Assembly (NCBI RefSeq): GCF_016595505.1
Contig: NZ_JAENIL010000013.1
Span: 1 to 64,000, forward strand
Direction: 5' to 3'
From: Pelagicoccus mobilis
Lineage (GTDB): Bacteria; Verrucomicrobiota; Verrucomicrobiia; Opitutales; Opitutaceae
Length of the DNA: 64,000 nucleotides
Shown: positions 44,225 to 52,411 of the stretch, piece by piece
Position numbering within the stretch: position 1 is the first letter of the stretch
Layout of the letters: each line of letters starts with the position of its first letter
Notes under the pieces: model-generated
The model's database searches: none
Told to the model about the DNA's origin: nothing
What the model saw: only the letters and a program-made list of their open reading frames with translations
Program-made: the position numbers and the translations under genes

Positions 44225-45292
44225 TCAAGGAATTTGAACGGGACTTGTTGGGATGCGTATGGTGGCGAAAACGCGTACGTTTTGCTCGCGAAGGCTGAGG
44301 CTCGCGGATTTGCCGTGGAGGAGGTGGAGGCGGTTGCGAACGTTTTGCAGGCCGACGCCGGTGGATTGCGGATTGGGCGCGGAGAGCGAACCTGTATTGG
44401 ATACTTCGATCGTTAGCTCTGTATTTAAATTTTGGATAGAGATGGAGATTTCCCCTCCTTTTGGCCTCCGGGCGAGGCCGTGCTTGATGGCGTTTTCGAC
44501 AAGGATCTGGATTGCCATAGGGGGGATCTCGGCGTTTTCGCATTCCGTGGGGCAATCGATGTTGTAGCTGAGCCGCTCTTCCATGTGGATTTTTTCTAGG
44601 TCCAAGTAGTCTTTCACGACCGTTAGCTCTTCGGCCAATTGGATGCGTTCGGCTTTGTTTGACTGGATTGAGCTACGCAGAAGGTCGGAGAGTTTGGTGA
44701 TGGCGTCGCGCGCTTTTTCGGAGTCTTCCAGGACGAGGGCGCGAATGTTGTTGAGGCAGTTGAAGATGAAATGGGGATTGATCTGGGCTTTGAGGGCGAT
44801 GAGTTCTGCGTCTTTCACGGCCGCTTGCAGGCGCCATTTCTCGATTTCCTCGGATTTGTAGTTCCGGATGGCTTGGTAGCTGAAGTAGGCGAGTGACCAG
44901 AGCATGAGGATGATCTGGGTCTGGAAAATGTAGATGACGAGGAAGGTTATGCTGTACGGCTTTTCGGGAGTGAAGAGGTCGAGCGGCCAGTACATCAGCA
45001 GCGAAACGAGGAGTTGGCTGCAGGTGGAAATGAGGAGGGTGGCTCCGAGGAGGCGGAGGATGAGGCGTCCGAATGAGAGCTGGTGCCAATGCTTTCCACG
45101 AGCGTAGTTGCGGAGGAAATGGGTGGAGAGAAAGAGGAGCCCAGATCCGAAGATGGCGATGGTTGCGACTTTGGTGGCGGATACGTCGCTGTTGAATCGG
45201 ATGTTTGTGGCGTATCCGATTGTGGCATACGAGAGCCATCCGAGTATCTGGAGTGTCCAGTAGGTTTTGCTTGGTTTGGCGAGGGAAGGCAT
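44225..45292 (-). CDS. LytS-type sensor histidine kinase
   Basis: A 355-residue membrane kinase. Four or so hydrophobic helices fill the first ~150 residues. The His_kinase domain holds NPHFIFNCLNNIRALV with the phospho-accepting histidine (~168) and an ATPase part with PMAIQILVENAIKHGLARRP (N-box) and STGVGLQNVRNRLHLLHG. LytS-type kinases work with LytTR regulators, here at 42534, two genes away. Seven bases separate its start from the small membrane protein gene upstream. Confidence 0.92.
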   Translation of the reverse strand: MPSLAKPSKTYWTLQILGWLSYATIGYATNIRFNSDVSATKVATIAIFGSGLLFLSTHFLRNYARGKHWHQLSFGRLILRLLGATLLISTCSQLLVSLLMYWPLDLFTPEKPYSITFLVIYIFQTQIILMLWSLAYFSYQAIRNYKSEEIEKWRLQAAVKDAELIALKAQINPHFIFNCLNNIRALVLEDSEKARDAITKLSDLLRSSIQSNKAERIQLAEELTVVKDYLDLEKIHMEERLSYNIDCPTECENAEIPPMAIQILVENAIKHGLARRPKGGEISISIQNLNTELTIEVSNTGSLSAPNPQSTGVGLQNVRNRLHLLHGKSASLSLREQNVRVFATIRIPTSPVQIP

Positions 45293-45299
45293 GCTGGTG

Positions 45300-45467
45300 T
45301 CAGGGGGTAAGTTTGGGGATGCGGGCTTTCATGCCGTTGGCGGCGAGTAGAAGCCAGACCATAATGGGCGGGACGAAGCTCTCGAGAGACTTTCCGAGGA
45401 GAAAGGCGATGTACATGAGGATGGCCAATGTGAGTGCGGAGGCGATTAGCGTTTTTAACTGTTTCAT
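45300..45467 (-). CDS. Small two-helix membrane protein upstream of the LytS kinase
   Basis: A 55-residue protein read by eye (ATG at 45467, TGA at 45300), MKQLKTLIASALTLAILM..., with two hydrophobic helices (TLIASALTLAILMYIAFLLG and VPPIMVWLLLAANG) and a basic tail. Its stop is 7 bases before the LytS start, so it is probably the first gene of that operon. Such small proteins beside kinases may modulate them; that is inference. No family recognised. Confidence 0.7.
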   Translation of the reverse strand: MKQLKTLIASALTLAILMYIAFLLGKSLESFVPPIMVWLLLAANGMKARIPKLTP

Positions 45468-45534
45468 AGTTTGTTGAATGTTGAGAGCTCTGTTTCAGCT
45501 TGCAGGCGAGGAGTGAGCTTGCAGCGTGTAGGTC

Positions 45535-46086
45535 ATGTTTTTGCGAGCGTTATGGATTTGTTTGGCGGCAGTTCTACTGATGTCGGACACCATTGCAGGC
45601 GAGTTGTCGAACGGGCGGTTTGCTCCGAGACGTCCTGGCGAGCCCTCTTCACGGGAGCGTTGGCAGCAGCCAAGGCAGGTTCGGAGCTACTCCTATCAGC
45701 AGCCGGCTCAGACGCGTCGTTACAGCAACTCGTACGTCGCTCCGCCGGTAGCGAGACCGATGACCTATGCTCAACCGGCTTACACTCCTCGTCAGCGCTT
45801 CGCTCCGACGCGCCCGAGCGATGCGAGGGCGAAAAAGGGACGTAGCAAGAGAATGACTACAGCTACGGTGAAGACGGCTTATAACATTTATAAGGGCTAT
45901 CATTCGATTAAGCAGGCGACGGCGACGGCCCAAGCACGAACGGCGGAGCAGTTGTTTGTGGAGGCGGTCGAGGATACGACAAGCCCTCCGACGGTGGCGA
46001 AGATCATTACTTATCCGATCAAGCTCGTTGCCAACGTGGTAGTGGAAGTCGTGCGTACGGTGACGGTCGATTTGTGGAAATACTAG
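45535..46086 (+). CDS. Exported protein of unknown function
   Basis: A 183-residue protein with a signal peptide (LRALWICLAAVLLMSDTIAG). Residues ~25-95 are rich in R, Q, P, Y and S (for example QQPRQVRSYSYQQPAQ), a disordered stretch. The C-terminal ~90 residues hold helices (TVKTAYNIYKGYHSIKQATA) and a hydrophobic end (YPIKLVANVVVEVVRTVTVD). No domain recognised. Stands alone. Confidence 0.6.
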   Translation: MFLRALWICLAAVLLMSDTIAGELSNGRFAPRRPGEPSSRERWQQPRQVRSYSYQQPAQTRRYSNSYVAPPVARPMTYAQPAYTPRQRFAPTRPSDARAKKGRSKRMTTATVKTAYNIYKGYHSIKQATATAQARTAEQLFVEAVEDTTSPPTVAKIITYPIKLVANVVVEVVRTVTVDLWKY

Positions 46087-46125
46087 GAGAGGCTCCGAGT
46101 GGGCTTGGGATTGTTTGGGCCATCT

Positions 46126-46989
46126 TTAGAGAATCGTATCCAGTTCTTGGTAAAAAAGGTCGGGGTCGTCCCACATGATGAAGTGCTTTCCCTTTTCGCT
46201 CATGACGAGGCGGTAGTTCGGGTGTTTGGCGTATTGGGAGTCGAAGATCGCTGCGGTTGATTCTTTGGTGGATCCGAATTGGGAGTAGCCGTACCAAGCG
46301 CCCAGTACGGTGGTGGGTGTTTTGATATTGGATACGGTCTCGCGTAGGTCGGTGGTGTTTAACTCGAACATGGCTTGGGCTACGGTGGGGCCATGACTCG
46401 AAGCGGAGAGTTTGATCGCTCGTTCGATGTTTTCTGAAGAGGTGACCATCATCTGTAGCATCATACGGAGTTGGGCTTCGTTTTGTCCGCTCTGGCTCAT
46501 CATTCTTCGTTGGGCGTCGGCTTGGGGTTTCATGCTGTCTACGGTGGCGTGGGGATTCATCGCTGCAGGGAGGAAGGGAAGGCTGTCGACGATGAGGAGA
46601 TGGGAGGCGAGATTTGGTTGCTCGGATGCCAATGATAGTGCGAGGAAACCGCCGAGACTGTGTCCGACAATTATGGCGGAGTTTAAGTTTTGCTCCCGAA
46701 TGTAGGCGGCGAGATCGCTCTTTACGGTTTCGAGAAAATTGGAGGTGTCAGCGAGTGGGGCGGTTTTTGCGAAACCAGCGATGGAAAGCACGTGGCATTC
46801 GTTCGAACCAGAGTACTGGGAGACTGCTTCGTTCCACACGGATCCATCGCAGGCTAGACCGGGGATGAAGATGATGGGTCGTCCTGAGCCGGTCACTTCG
46901 ACTTGGAAACTGCGATCGGCAGAAGCGATGCTTGCGATCGTGAGGGAGAGGAGGAGAGGGATAATCTTGGAGATACGTCTTAAGTTCAT
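46126..46989 (-). CDS. Exported alpha/beta-hydrolase
   Basis: A 287-residue protein with a signal peptide (IIPLLLSLTIASIASA). GRPIIFIPGLACDGSVWNEA is the oxyanion region and GHSLGGFLALSLA carries the nucleophile serine (~115). A late histidine in EKGKHFIMWDDP completes the triad. Esterase, lipase-like or haloperoxidase-like roles are all possible. Confidence 0.88.
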   Translation of the reverse strand: MNLRRISKIIPLLLSLTIASIASADRSFQVEVTGSGRPIIFIPGLACDGSVWNEAVSQYSGSNECHVLSIAGFAKTAPLADTSNFLETVKSDLAAYIREQNLNSAIIVGHSLGGFLALSLASEQPNLASHLLIVDSLPFLPAAMNPHATVDSMKPQADAQRRMMSQSGQNEAQLRMMLQMMVTSSENIERAIKLSASSHGPTVAQAMFELNTTDLRETVSNIKTPTTVLGAWYGYSQFGSTKESTAAIFDSQYAKHPNYRLVMSEKGKHFIMWDDPDLFYQELDTIL

Positions 46990-47114
46990 GCTTCGGAACT
47001 TGGATGATCAGGCTGGTTTTGTGGCGGCTTTTTGTGGGAACGGTCGAAAACGGCAGGTGAGCGGTAGCTGAGATAATGCTGGCAGGTGGGGACCTATGGT
47101 GAGAGATAGGTCCC

Positions 47115-47756
47115 GTGTTTGAGCTATCGCAGTGGTTGGTTTTTATCGGGGCGTGTCTCGCCTTGGTCGCAGTGCCGGGACCGGCGGTGATCTTCATTGT
47201 GGCTCGTAGCGTGTCGGATGGTCTGCGAGTGGGACTGGTGACAGCTGCGGGGATTGGGCTCGGAAATCTAACCCATGCCATCGCAGCTGCTTTTGGAGTG
47301 TCGGCAGTTGTTGCTTCGATTCCTTGGGCGATGGATGCGGTGCGTTATCTTGGAGCCGCTTACCTGATTTACTTGGGCCTTCGAGGGCTGTTGGCTCGTA
47401 GTAAAGGAAATGAGGGTGCGACGAAGGAAGAGTCGTCACTAAAGTCCAAGCGACGTTCGGACTTCGCGAAGGGTTACTTCGTGGCCTTGCTCAATCCGAA
47501 GGTGATCTTGTTTCTACTAGCGTTCTTGCCCCAGTTTGTGAGTCAGGCCGATGGCGAATTCTGGTTGCAACTGTTGGTTTTGGGGTGCTCCTTTGTATTC
47601 ATCGGCTGGATAGGTGACAGCACCTGGGCTTTACTTGCTGGATCTGTCTCAGCTCGATTGCGGAAAGGGGCAGGTGAACGAGCATGGGTGAAAGTGGTGC
47701 CGGCTGTGGTGTTTATTGGTTTGGGGATAATGACAGCCTTTGCGGAGTTGGGATGA
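47115..47756 (+). CDS. LysE-family amino-acid exporter (RhtB-like)
   Basis: A 213-residue membrane protein with about six helices. VAVPGPAVIFIVARSVSDGL and GIGLGNLTHAIAAAFGVSAV are the LysE/RhtB signatures, and GYFVALLNPKVILFLLAFLP carries the conserved LNPK. The start codon is a GTG. It probably exports an amino acid; it is convergent with the MocR regulator gene next to it. Confidence 0.9.
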   Translation: MFELSQWLVFIGACLALVAVPGPAVIFIVARSVSDGLRVGLVTAAGIGLGNLTHAIAAAFGVSAVVASIPWAMDAVRYLGAAYLIYLGLRGLLARSKGNEGATKEESSLKSKRRSDFAKGYFVALLNPKVILFLLAFLPQFVSQADGEFWLQLLVLGCSFVFIGWIGDSTWALLAGSVSARLRKGAGERAWVKVVPAVVFIGLGIMTAFAELG

Positions 47757-47771
47757 GGCGTGGGACGGTTT

Positions 47772-49127
47772 CTACCTCAATATTGTTACCAACTCCTCGA
47801 GTCCACGTTCAAGGTCTTCGATGCTTTCGGGGGCGCTAAGGGAGAGACGGACGGTGTTGGATTGGCTGGCTGGTCCGACTAGGAACTGATCACCGTTGGT
47901 CACTTTGACATCATGTTCCGCAGCTTCTCGGACGAAGTCGCTCGCGTTCCAGTTTTCAGGGAGTTCGAGCCATGCGAAGTAGCCGTAGGTTTGTTGCTGA
48001 ACTTTGAAACGGCGTAGTTTCTTTTTTGCTAGGAGGTTACGTCGTTTGGCCTCTGCCTTCTTGAGCTCCATCGTGGTATCGGCAGTGCCGCTTTGCAGCA
48101 AGCGACGAGCGATTTCGGCAGTCAAGGGGGCAGGCATATAGGTGAAGTCGGCGATTGCTTGCTCTACACGTTTGACGAGTTTGGAGGGACTGCTGACGTA
48201 AGCGACTCGAAGCCCGGCAGCTACGATCTTCGAGAGACTCCCAATGAAGAAGGTCTGCTCCGGTGCGAGTTTGAATAGAGGTGTGAGTGGTCCTTCGCTG
48301 AAGAGTCCGTAGGCTTCGTCCTCGACGATAATGAGTTTTTGGCCTATTGCGATATCCGCCAGTTGGATACGGCGTTTTTCGCTCATCTGAGCTGCCGTCG
48401 GGTTTTGGCAATTGGGCATGCAGTAGAGCGCTTTGATCTTTTGCTTTTTGCAGGCTCGCTTCAGCGAGGTAGGGAGCATGCCTTCTCGATCCATCTTGAT
48501 CGGGATGAGTTTTATACCCAAGCGCCGAGCGAGCGTTTTGAAAAGGGGATAGCTGTATTGCTCCACTGCAATAGCGTCGCCTGGCTTGAGAGCAGCGCTG
48601 AGAATTACGGCGAGGGCATGTTGGCCTCCGACCGAGAGTGAAATGTTATCAGAATGTGTATCCACACCGTAACGACGGAGCCACTCTACTCCGGTTTCAC
48701 GATCGATCAAGCGACCACGAGAGGGGAAATAGCGCAATAGGGATTGCAGGTCCGGGGAACTGGATAGTTTTGCCAATGTAGGGCCGAGCTCGGGGTCGAG
48801 AGCATGTAGCGGAAGGGTGAGGCCCATGTTGACTGCGTTGTTTGGGATGTCTTCGGGATTCTGGAAGGAGCGTTCGGGTTCGACTGCACCATTCACAAAA
48901 CTGCCGCGTCCAGTCTCGCCACGAATGAGCCCGCGCTGGGCGGCCTCTGCGTAGGCTCGGGTGATTGTGCCGACGGTTACGCCAAGATCGTCAGCGAGTG
49001 AGCGATGAGTCGGAAGTTGGAACCCTGCGGGGATAGTCCCTCGGGCGATGTCGGCTTCAAGCGCGTCGGCAATGGCTCGGTAGCGTGGGCCAGGGAAAGG
49101 GCTTAGGTCAGGGGTCCACATTGTCAT
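47772..49127 (-). CDS. MocR-type (GntR HTH + aminotransferase) transcriptional regulator
   Basis: A 451-residue regulator from the ATG at 49127. An N-terminal GntR winged helix (YRAIADALEADIARGTIPAG, ~15-75) is followed by a type I aminotransferase fold. FFIGSLSKIVAAGLRVAY carries the PLP lysine (~300). MocR proteins sense PLP or amino acids and switch a divergent operon. The divergent neighbour is the GNAT-AzlC-AzlD operon, and repeated TTGTCA half-sites lie between the starts. Confidence 0.92.
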   Translation of the reverse strand: MTMWTPDLSPFPGPRYRAIADALEADIARGTIPAGFQLPTHRSLADDLGVTVGTITRAYAEAAQRGLIRGETGRGSFVNGAVEPERSFQNPEDIPNNAVNMGLTLPLHALDPELGPTLAKLSSSPDLQSLLRYFPSRGRLIDRETGVEWLRRYGVDTHSDNISLSVGGQHALAVILSAALKPGDAIAVEQYSYPLFKTLARRLGIKLIPIKMDREGMLPTSLKRACKKQKIKALYCMPNCQNPTAAQMSEKRRIQLADIAIGQKLIIVEDEAYGLFSEGPLTPLFKLAPEQTFFIGSLSKIVAAGLRVAYVSSPSKLVKRVEQAIADFTYMPAPLTAEIARRLLQSGTADTTMELKKAEAKRRNLLAKKKLRRFKVQQQTYGYFAWLELPENWNASDFVREAAEHDVKVTNGDQFLVGPASQSNTVRLSLSAPESIEDLERGLEELVTILR

Positions 49128-49170
49128 GGTGACAATAAGGACATTGACGATGGATTGTGTCAATTGTCAT
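49120..49170. promoter_or_regulatory. Putative MocR operator with palindrome and direct repeats
   Basis: A perfect palindrome ATTGTCA-TGG-TGACAAT (49120-49136) overlaps the MocR start. The same ATTGTCAT word recurs at 49163-49170, 10 bases before the GNAT start. MocR proteins typically bind two direct repeats plus one inverted half-site, which fits. Confidence 0.7.
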
Positions 49171-49180
49171 CATTCTCCAC

Positions 49181-49657
49181 ATGAAGATTGAATTGGTCGA
49201 GTATCGTGAGGAGCTGAAAGATCGCTTTCGGGAGTTAAACGAAGAGTGGCTGGAGGCGTTCTTTCATGTGGAGCCGATTGATCGAGAGCTTTTGTCGAAG
49301 CCCGAGGAGACGATTCTAGCTAAAGGCGGCTGTGTGTACTTTGCCTTACTAGACGGGCTGGCTGTTGGAACAGGTAGCGTTATTCCCTTGGGCGGAGGCG
49401 TTTACGAGCTCGGTAAGATGGCGGTGACGCCTGAACACCAAGGAAATGGAATTGGTCGCATGCTTGTTGAGTTCGCGGTTGAATGGACCAGAAAACGAGG
49501 AGGAGACGAGGTCATCCTCTATACGTCTTCGAAATTGTTTGGAGCGATTGCTCTGTATCGGAAACTTGGATTCGTAGAGACAGAGTTAGGCCCGACGCCC
49601 TATGGGCGGGCGGATGTGAGGATGCGTTTACCGTTGGAGGAGGATGTGCCGATATGA
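49181..49657 (+). CDS. GNAT-family acetyltransferase
   Basis: A 158-residue acetyltransferase from the ATG at 49181. LGKMAVTPEHQGNGIGRMLV is the acetyl-CoA loop (R/Q-x-x-G-x-G/A), and LYTSSKLFGAIALYRKLGFV the usual C-terminal motif. Its last base triplet overlaps the azlC start (ATGA), so it is the first gene of a translationally coupled operon under the MocR operator. Substrate may be an amino acid. Confidence 0.9.
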   Translation: MKIELVEYREELKDRFRELNEEWLEAFFHVEPIDRELLSKPEETILAKGGCVYFALLDGLAVGTGSVIPLGGGVYELGKMAVTPEHQGNGIGRMLVEFAVEWTRKRGGDEVILYTSSKLFGAIALYRKLGFVETELGPTPYGRADVRMRLPLEEDVPI

Positions 49658-50376
49658 GCGATCTGGAGCTTTTTGAGTTGGGTCGTTGGGTCTCGTTTAA
49701 GGAGGGGGCTAGGGCTACTTTGCCGGTAATGCTTGGAGTCGTGCCTTTTGGTCTGATTTGCGGAGCGGTCTGCGTGGCTTCGGGAATGACGGAGTGGGGC
49801 GCGATTGGCTTGTCTGTAATGATATTCGCGGGGGCGAGCCAGATCGTTGCCGCTCAACTGCTAGCGGAGGAAGGAATGGTGGGCGTAGCGATTGTGGCGG
49901 CTTTGGCCATTAATCTACGCATGATGATGTATAGTGCTTCTTTGTTGCCACACTTTCACAAGGAGCGTTTTTCGATGCGGGCTTTGTTTGCCTATCTGCT
50001 GACCGACCAAGCCTTTGCGACTTCGATCAATCGATTCTCTGAGAAGGATGCGGTGTCAGTACATCGTCCAATGTATTACTTGGGAGCAGGCATCGCTATG
50101 TGGATCTCGTTCAACCTGTCCACAGCTTTGGGAGCTTATGTCGGACCGTTCATCCCCTCTGAGCTCGGACTGGAGTTTGCTATCCCGCTGACGTTCATTG
50201 CCTTGGTAGTACCACGGGTTTCGGATCGTCCGAGTTTGATCGCTGCTTTGGCGGCGGGAGGAATCGCGTATGCTTTTGATTGGCTGCCCTTAAATCTCGG
50301 GTTGCTCGTCGCCGCGTTTGGAGGAATCGCTCTGGGCTGGATGGCGACCTTGAGAAAGGGGGCACGTTGTGATTGA
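49654..50376 (+). CDS. azlC: AzlC-type branched-chain amino acid exporter subunit
   Basis: A 240-residue membrane protein from the ATG at 49654. MLGVVPFGLICGAVCVASGM and MIFAGASQIVAAQLL, then NLRMMMYSASLLPHF, are AzlC motifs. AzlC and AzlD together export branched-chain amino acids. The stop overlaps the azlD start. Confidence 0.92.
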   Translation: MSDLELFELGRWVSFKEGARATLPVMLGVVPFGLICGAVCVASGMTEWGAIGLSVMIFAGASQIVAAQLLAEEGMVGVAIVAALAINLRMMMYSASLLPHFHKERFSMRALFAYLLTDQAFATSINRFSEKDAVSVHRPMYYLGAGIAMWISFNLSTALGAYVGPFIPSELGLEFAIPLTFIALVVPRVSDRPSLIAALAAGGIAYAFDWLPLNLGLLVAAFGGIALGWMATLRKGARCD

Positions 50377-50695
50377 GGAGCAAGAGTATTGGCTGGTTGC
50401 AATTGCAGTGGGCGTAGGGACTTTCCTGGTACGAGCCTCGTTTCTTCTCCTGCCGATCCGCGTTGGAGGGGAGGGGCGATTGGAATCAGTTCTGCGTTTT
50501 ATTCCGCCGGCTGCATTGACTGCGCTTATCGTTCCGGCGGTTTTGCTCAGTGGAGCGAGTGAAGGCGAAATGTTTGAAGTGGAAAAGCCGGTAGCCGCTC
50601 TCGTTGCTGTTTTAGTTGCATGGAAAACACGGAATGTTCTAGCGACGATTGCCTTGGGGATGCTTACGTATTGGGGGCTGAGTTACGTGCTTTGA
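50369..50695 (+). CDS. azlD: AzlD-type branched-chain amino acid exporter subunit
   Basis: A 108-residue protein of four helices starting at a GTG that overlaps the azlC stop region by 8 bases. GTFLVRASFLLLPIR and LRFIPPAALTALIVPAVLLS are AzlD features. Small partner of AzlC. Confidence 0.9.
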   Translation: MIEEQEYWLVAIAVGVGTFLVRASFLLLPIRVGGEGRLESVLRFIPPAALTALIVPAVLLSGASEGEMFEVEKPVAALVAVLVAWKTRNVLATIALGMLTYWGLSYVL

Positions 50696-50784
50696 TCCAG
50701 GTCCGAGGCGGTGCTCCGCTCCAGTTTTTTTAAGTGTCGATCGTAGGGGTGACGGCTCGGCACGCAGCAGAAGCTTGATCCTGC

Positions 50785-50815
50785 AACACGGTCTGCCCGG
50801 CGGTCAGACCCTACC
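50785..50815 (-). repeat. REP-like element, family A, copy 4 (variant arms)
   Basis: GGTCTG-CCCGGCGGT-CAGACC then CTACC. Both arms differ from copy 1 at the same paired positions, so pairing is kept. Confidence 0.8.
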
Positions 50816-51094
50816 ACTTGAGAAATAGGCGACACTTTAAAACACGCTCTCGGACACTAGCTTTATAAATCTGTGCTTGATATTTTTCGTTTGAGGAGAT
50901 TGTTTCACGACGAATGACTTTCCAGCCGACAGCCAAAATGAAGCAAAGCGAAGCGTATGCGCTCCGTTCGCTCATGGCTGTGTGCGTGTGGTCCGGTGCA
51001 GGTTTTGATAAAGACCGTCATGTGCTAACCTATTGCAGCGGGAAAGGCTTATCCATATAGTCGATACATAAAATAATAACGTATCAGAGCTAAG

Positions 51095-51132
51095 AAGCCC
51101 CTGCTGAATGAAAATCCAGCAGGGGCTTTTTG
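51095..51132 (+). terminator. Strong Rho-independent terminator without an upstream protein gene
   Basis: AAGCCCCTGCTG and CAGCAGGGGCTT form 12-bp perfect arms with a 10-base loop followed by TTTTTG. The nearest plus-strand gene (azlD) ends 400 bases upstream. Confidence 0.88.
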
Positions 51133-51163
51133 TATATCTGATCCCCCTAATCCATGCCGTAAA

Positions 51164-52405
51164 ATGAAAACTCCTCTCCCATTTCTGAAAGAGCTAATAG
51201 CTGAGGTATGCTCCATGCCAAGGCCGGTCTATGTCCTCGTAGTAGGGCAGTTTCTCAATCGCTTTGGCGCTTTCGTCTATCCCTTCCTTGCTCTCTATCT
51301 GAAGGAGAAATCGTTTGATTTTGCCCAGATTGCAGGAGTGATGGCAGCCATGGGAGTAGGGAACTTCGTGGGACCTTTCGCAGGGGGATATCTTGCGGAT
51401 GCGATCGGTAGGCGAAACACGATTGTGTTATCGCTTACTGCCAGCGCGACCCTGTTGATAGGAATGTATTACGCTGAACACTACGGTGTGTTGCTGTTGA
51501 TTGGAACTGTCTATGGCTTTTCGACCTTTCTCTTCGGCCCCCCGTCTAGCGCGTTGCTGACTGACTTGGTACCAGAGGAAAAGCGAATCATGGCGTTCGC
51601 ATTGTTTCGTTTAGCAATCAATGCTGGCTTCGCTGCAGGACCTGCAGTGGCGGGTATCCTATATGTGAAGTCACCGATGCTCATTTTCTTTGGTGACGCG
51701 TTCACGACATACTTGTTTGCGATCCTCGCGTTTTGCTTCTTGCCGCACGGATTGCGGACCATCGAAGGCAATGTGACCTCTCCAAAAGTTGTACTTAAAA
51801 GTTGGATGGAGGCTGCGGTGGATGTTCATCGGAATATCCGTTTCCGTCGCTTTCTGACTGCTGTATTGCTGATGGGGATCGCTTTCGCGCAGATCTTTAT
51901 CCTGCTGTCGATTCTTGCTACCGATCGTGGACTTACGCCGGAGAAGTATGGACTGATAATGGGCTGGAACGGTTTGCTGATTATCTTCGTTGAGATGCCA
52001 GCTAGCAAGTGGTTGAAGGAAAAGAGTCCGCGCTTGGTTCTATCGATAGGCTATAGCCTGATTGGTGTCGGTTGTGCGATGTTCGCCGTTGTGGAAGGCT
52101 TCTGGGGCTTTTTCGCTGCGATGAGCGTTTTCACGATTGGCGAGATCATTGCGATCCCGCTCGGAATGGCCTACAGCAGTAACCTGGCTCCGGCGAAGTT
52201 GAGAGGCCGCTATTTCGGATTTCGTGGCATGACATGGGCGATGAGCAACTTGATCGCTAGTGGGGGCGTTTGGTTCTATGGCCAAATCGGCCCTATGTGG
52301 TGGGCGATGGTTGGAGGGGTTGCCGTTATGGGAGCCGCTGTCATCGCAATGCGGATACCGGTAGAGGTTGAACGCGAGGAGGGGTGCGCTCCGTCGCGTT
52401 TGTGA
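51164..52405 (+). CDS. MFS transporter of the MdtH/YttB-like type
   Basis: A 413-residue major-facilitator protein with 12 hydrophobic helices. GPFAGGYLADAIGRRNTIVL is motif A; GLTPEKYGLIMGWNGLLIIF is in the second half. It probably exports a drug or small molecule. The C-terminal tail EEGCAPSRL is encoded by a degenerate family D REP-like element, seen as unusual. It is convergent with the PqiB gene 6 bases away. Confidence 0.88.
   Translation: MKTPLPFLKELIAEVCSMPRPVYVLVVGQFLNRFGAFVYPFLALYLKEKSFDFAQIAGVMAAMGVGNFVGPFAGGYLADAIGRRNTIVLSLTASATLLIGMYYAEHYGVLLLIGTVYGFSTFLFGPPSSALLTDLVPEEKRIMAFALFRLAINAGFAAGPAVAGILYVKSPMLIFFGDAFTTYLFAILAFCFLPHGLRTIEGNVTSPKVVLKSWMEAAVDVHRNIRFRRFLTAVLLMGIAFAQIFILLSILATDRGLTPEKYGLIMGWNGLLIIFVEMPASKWLKEKSPRLVLSIGYSLIGVGCAMFAVVEGFWGFFAAMSVFTIGEIIAIPLGMAYSSNLAPAKLRGRYFGFRGMTWAMSNLIASGGVWFYGQIGPMWWAMVGGVAVMGAAVIAMRIPVEVEREEGCAPSRL
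52378..52400 (+). repeat. REP-like element, family D, degenerate plus-strand copy
   Basis: GGAGGGGTGCGCTCCGTCGC: GGAG head, loop CTCCGT as in the family, arms GTGCG/CGCGT imperfect. It encodes the C-terminus of the MFS protein and faces the minus-strand copy at 52416, making an inverted pair. Confidence 0.5.
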
Positions 52406-52411
52406 GTGGGC

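Larger units (their letters stand above)
50696..51163. other. Gap of about 470 bases with a REP-like element, inverted repeat and a candidate small RNA
   Basis: No protein gene is seen. It contains a family A REP copy (50785), flanked by TTTTAAGTGTCG at 50728 and CGACACTTTAAA at 50829, which are inverted copies of each other, so a larger stem with the REP in its loop is possible. The right half (about 50880-51132) has no open frame but ends in a strong plus-strand terminator, as would a small RNA gene. Confidence 0.5.
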
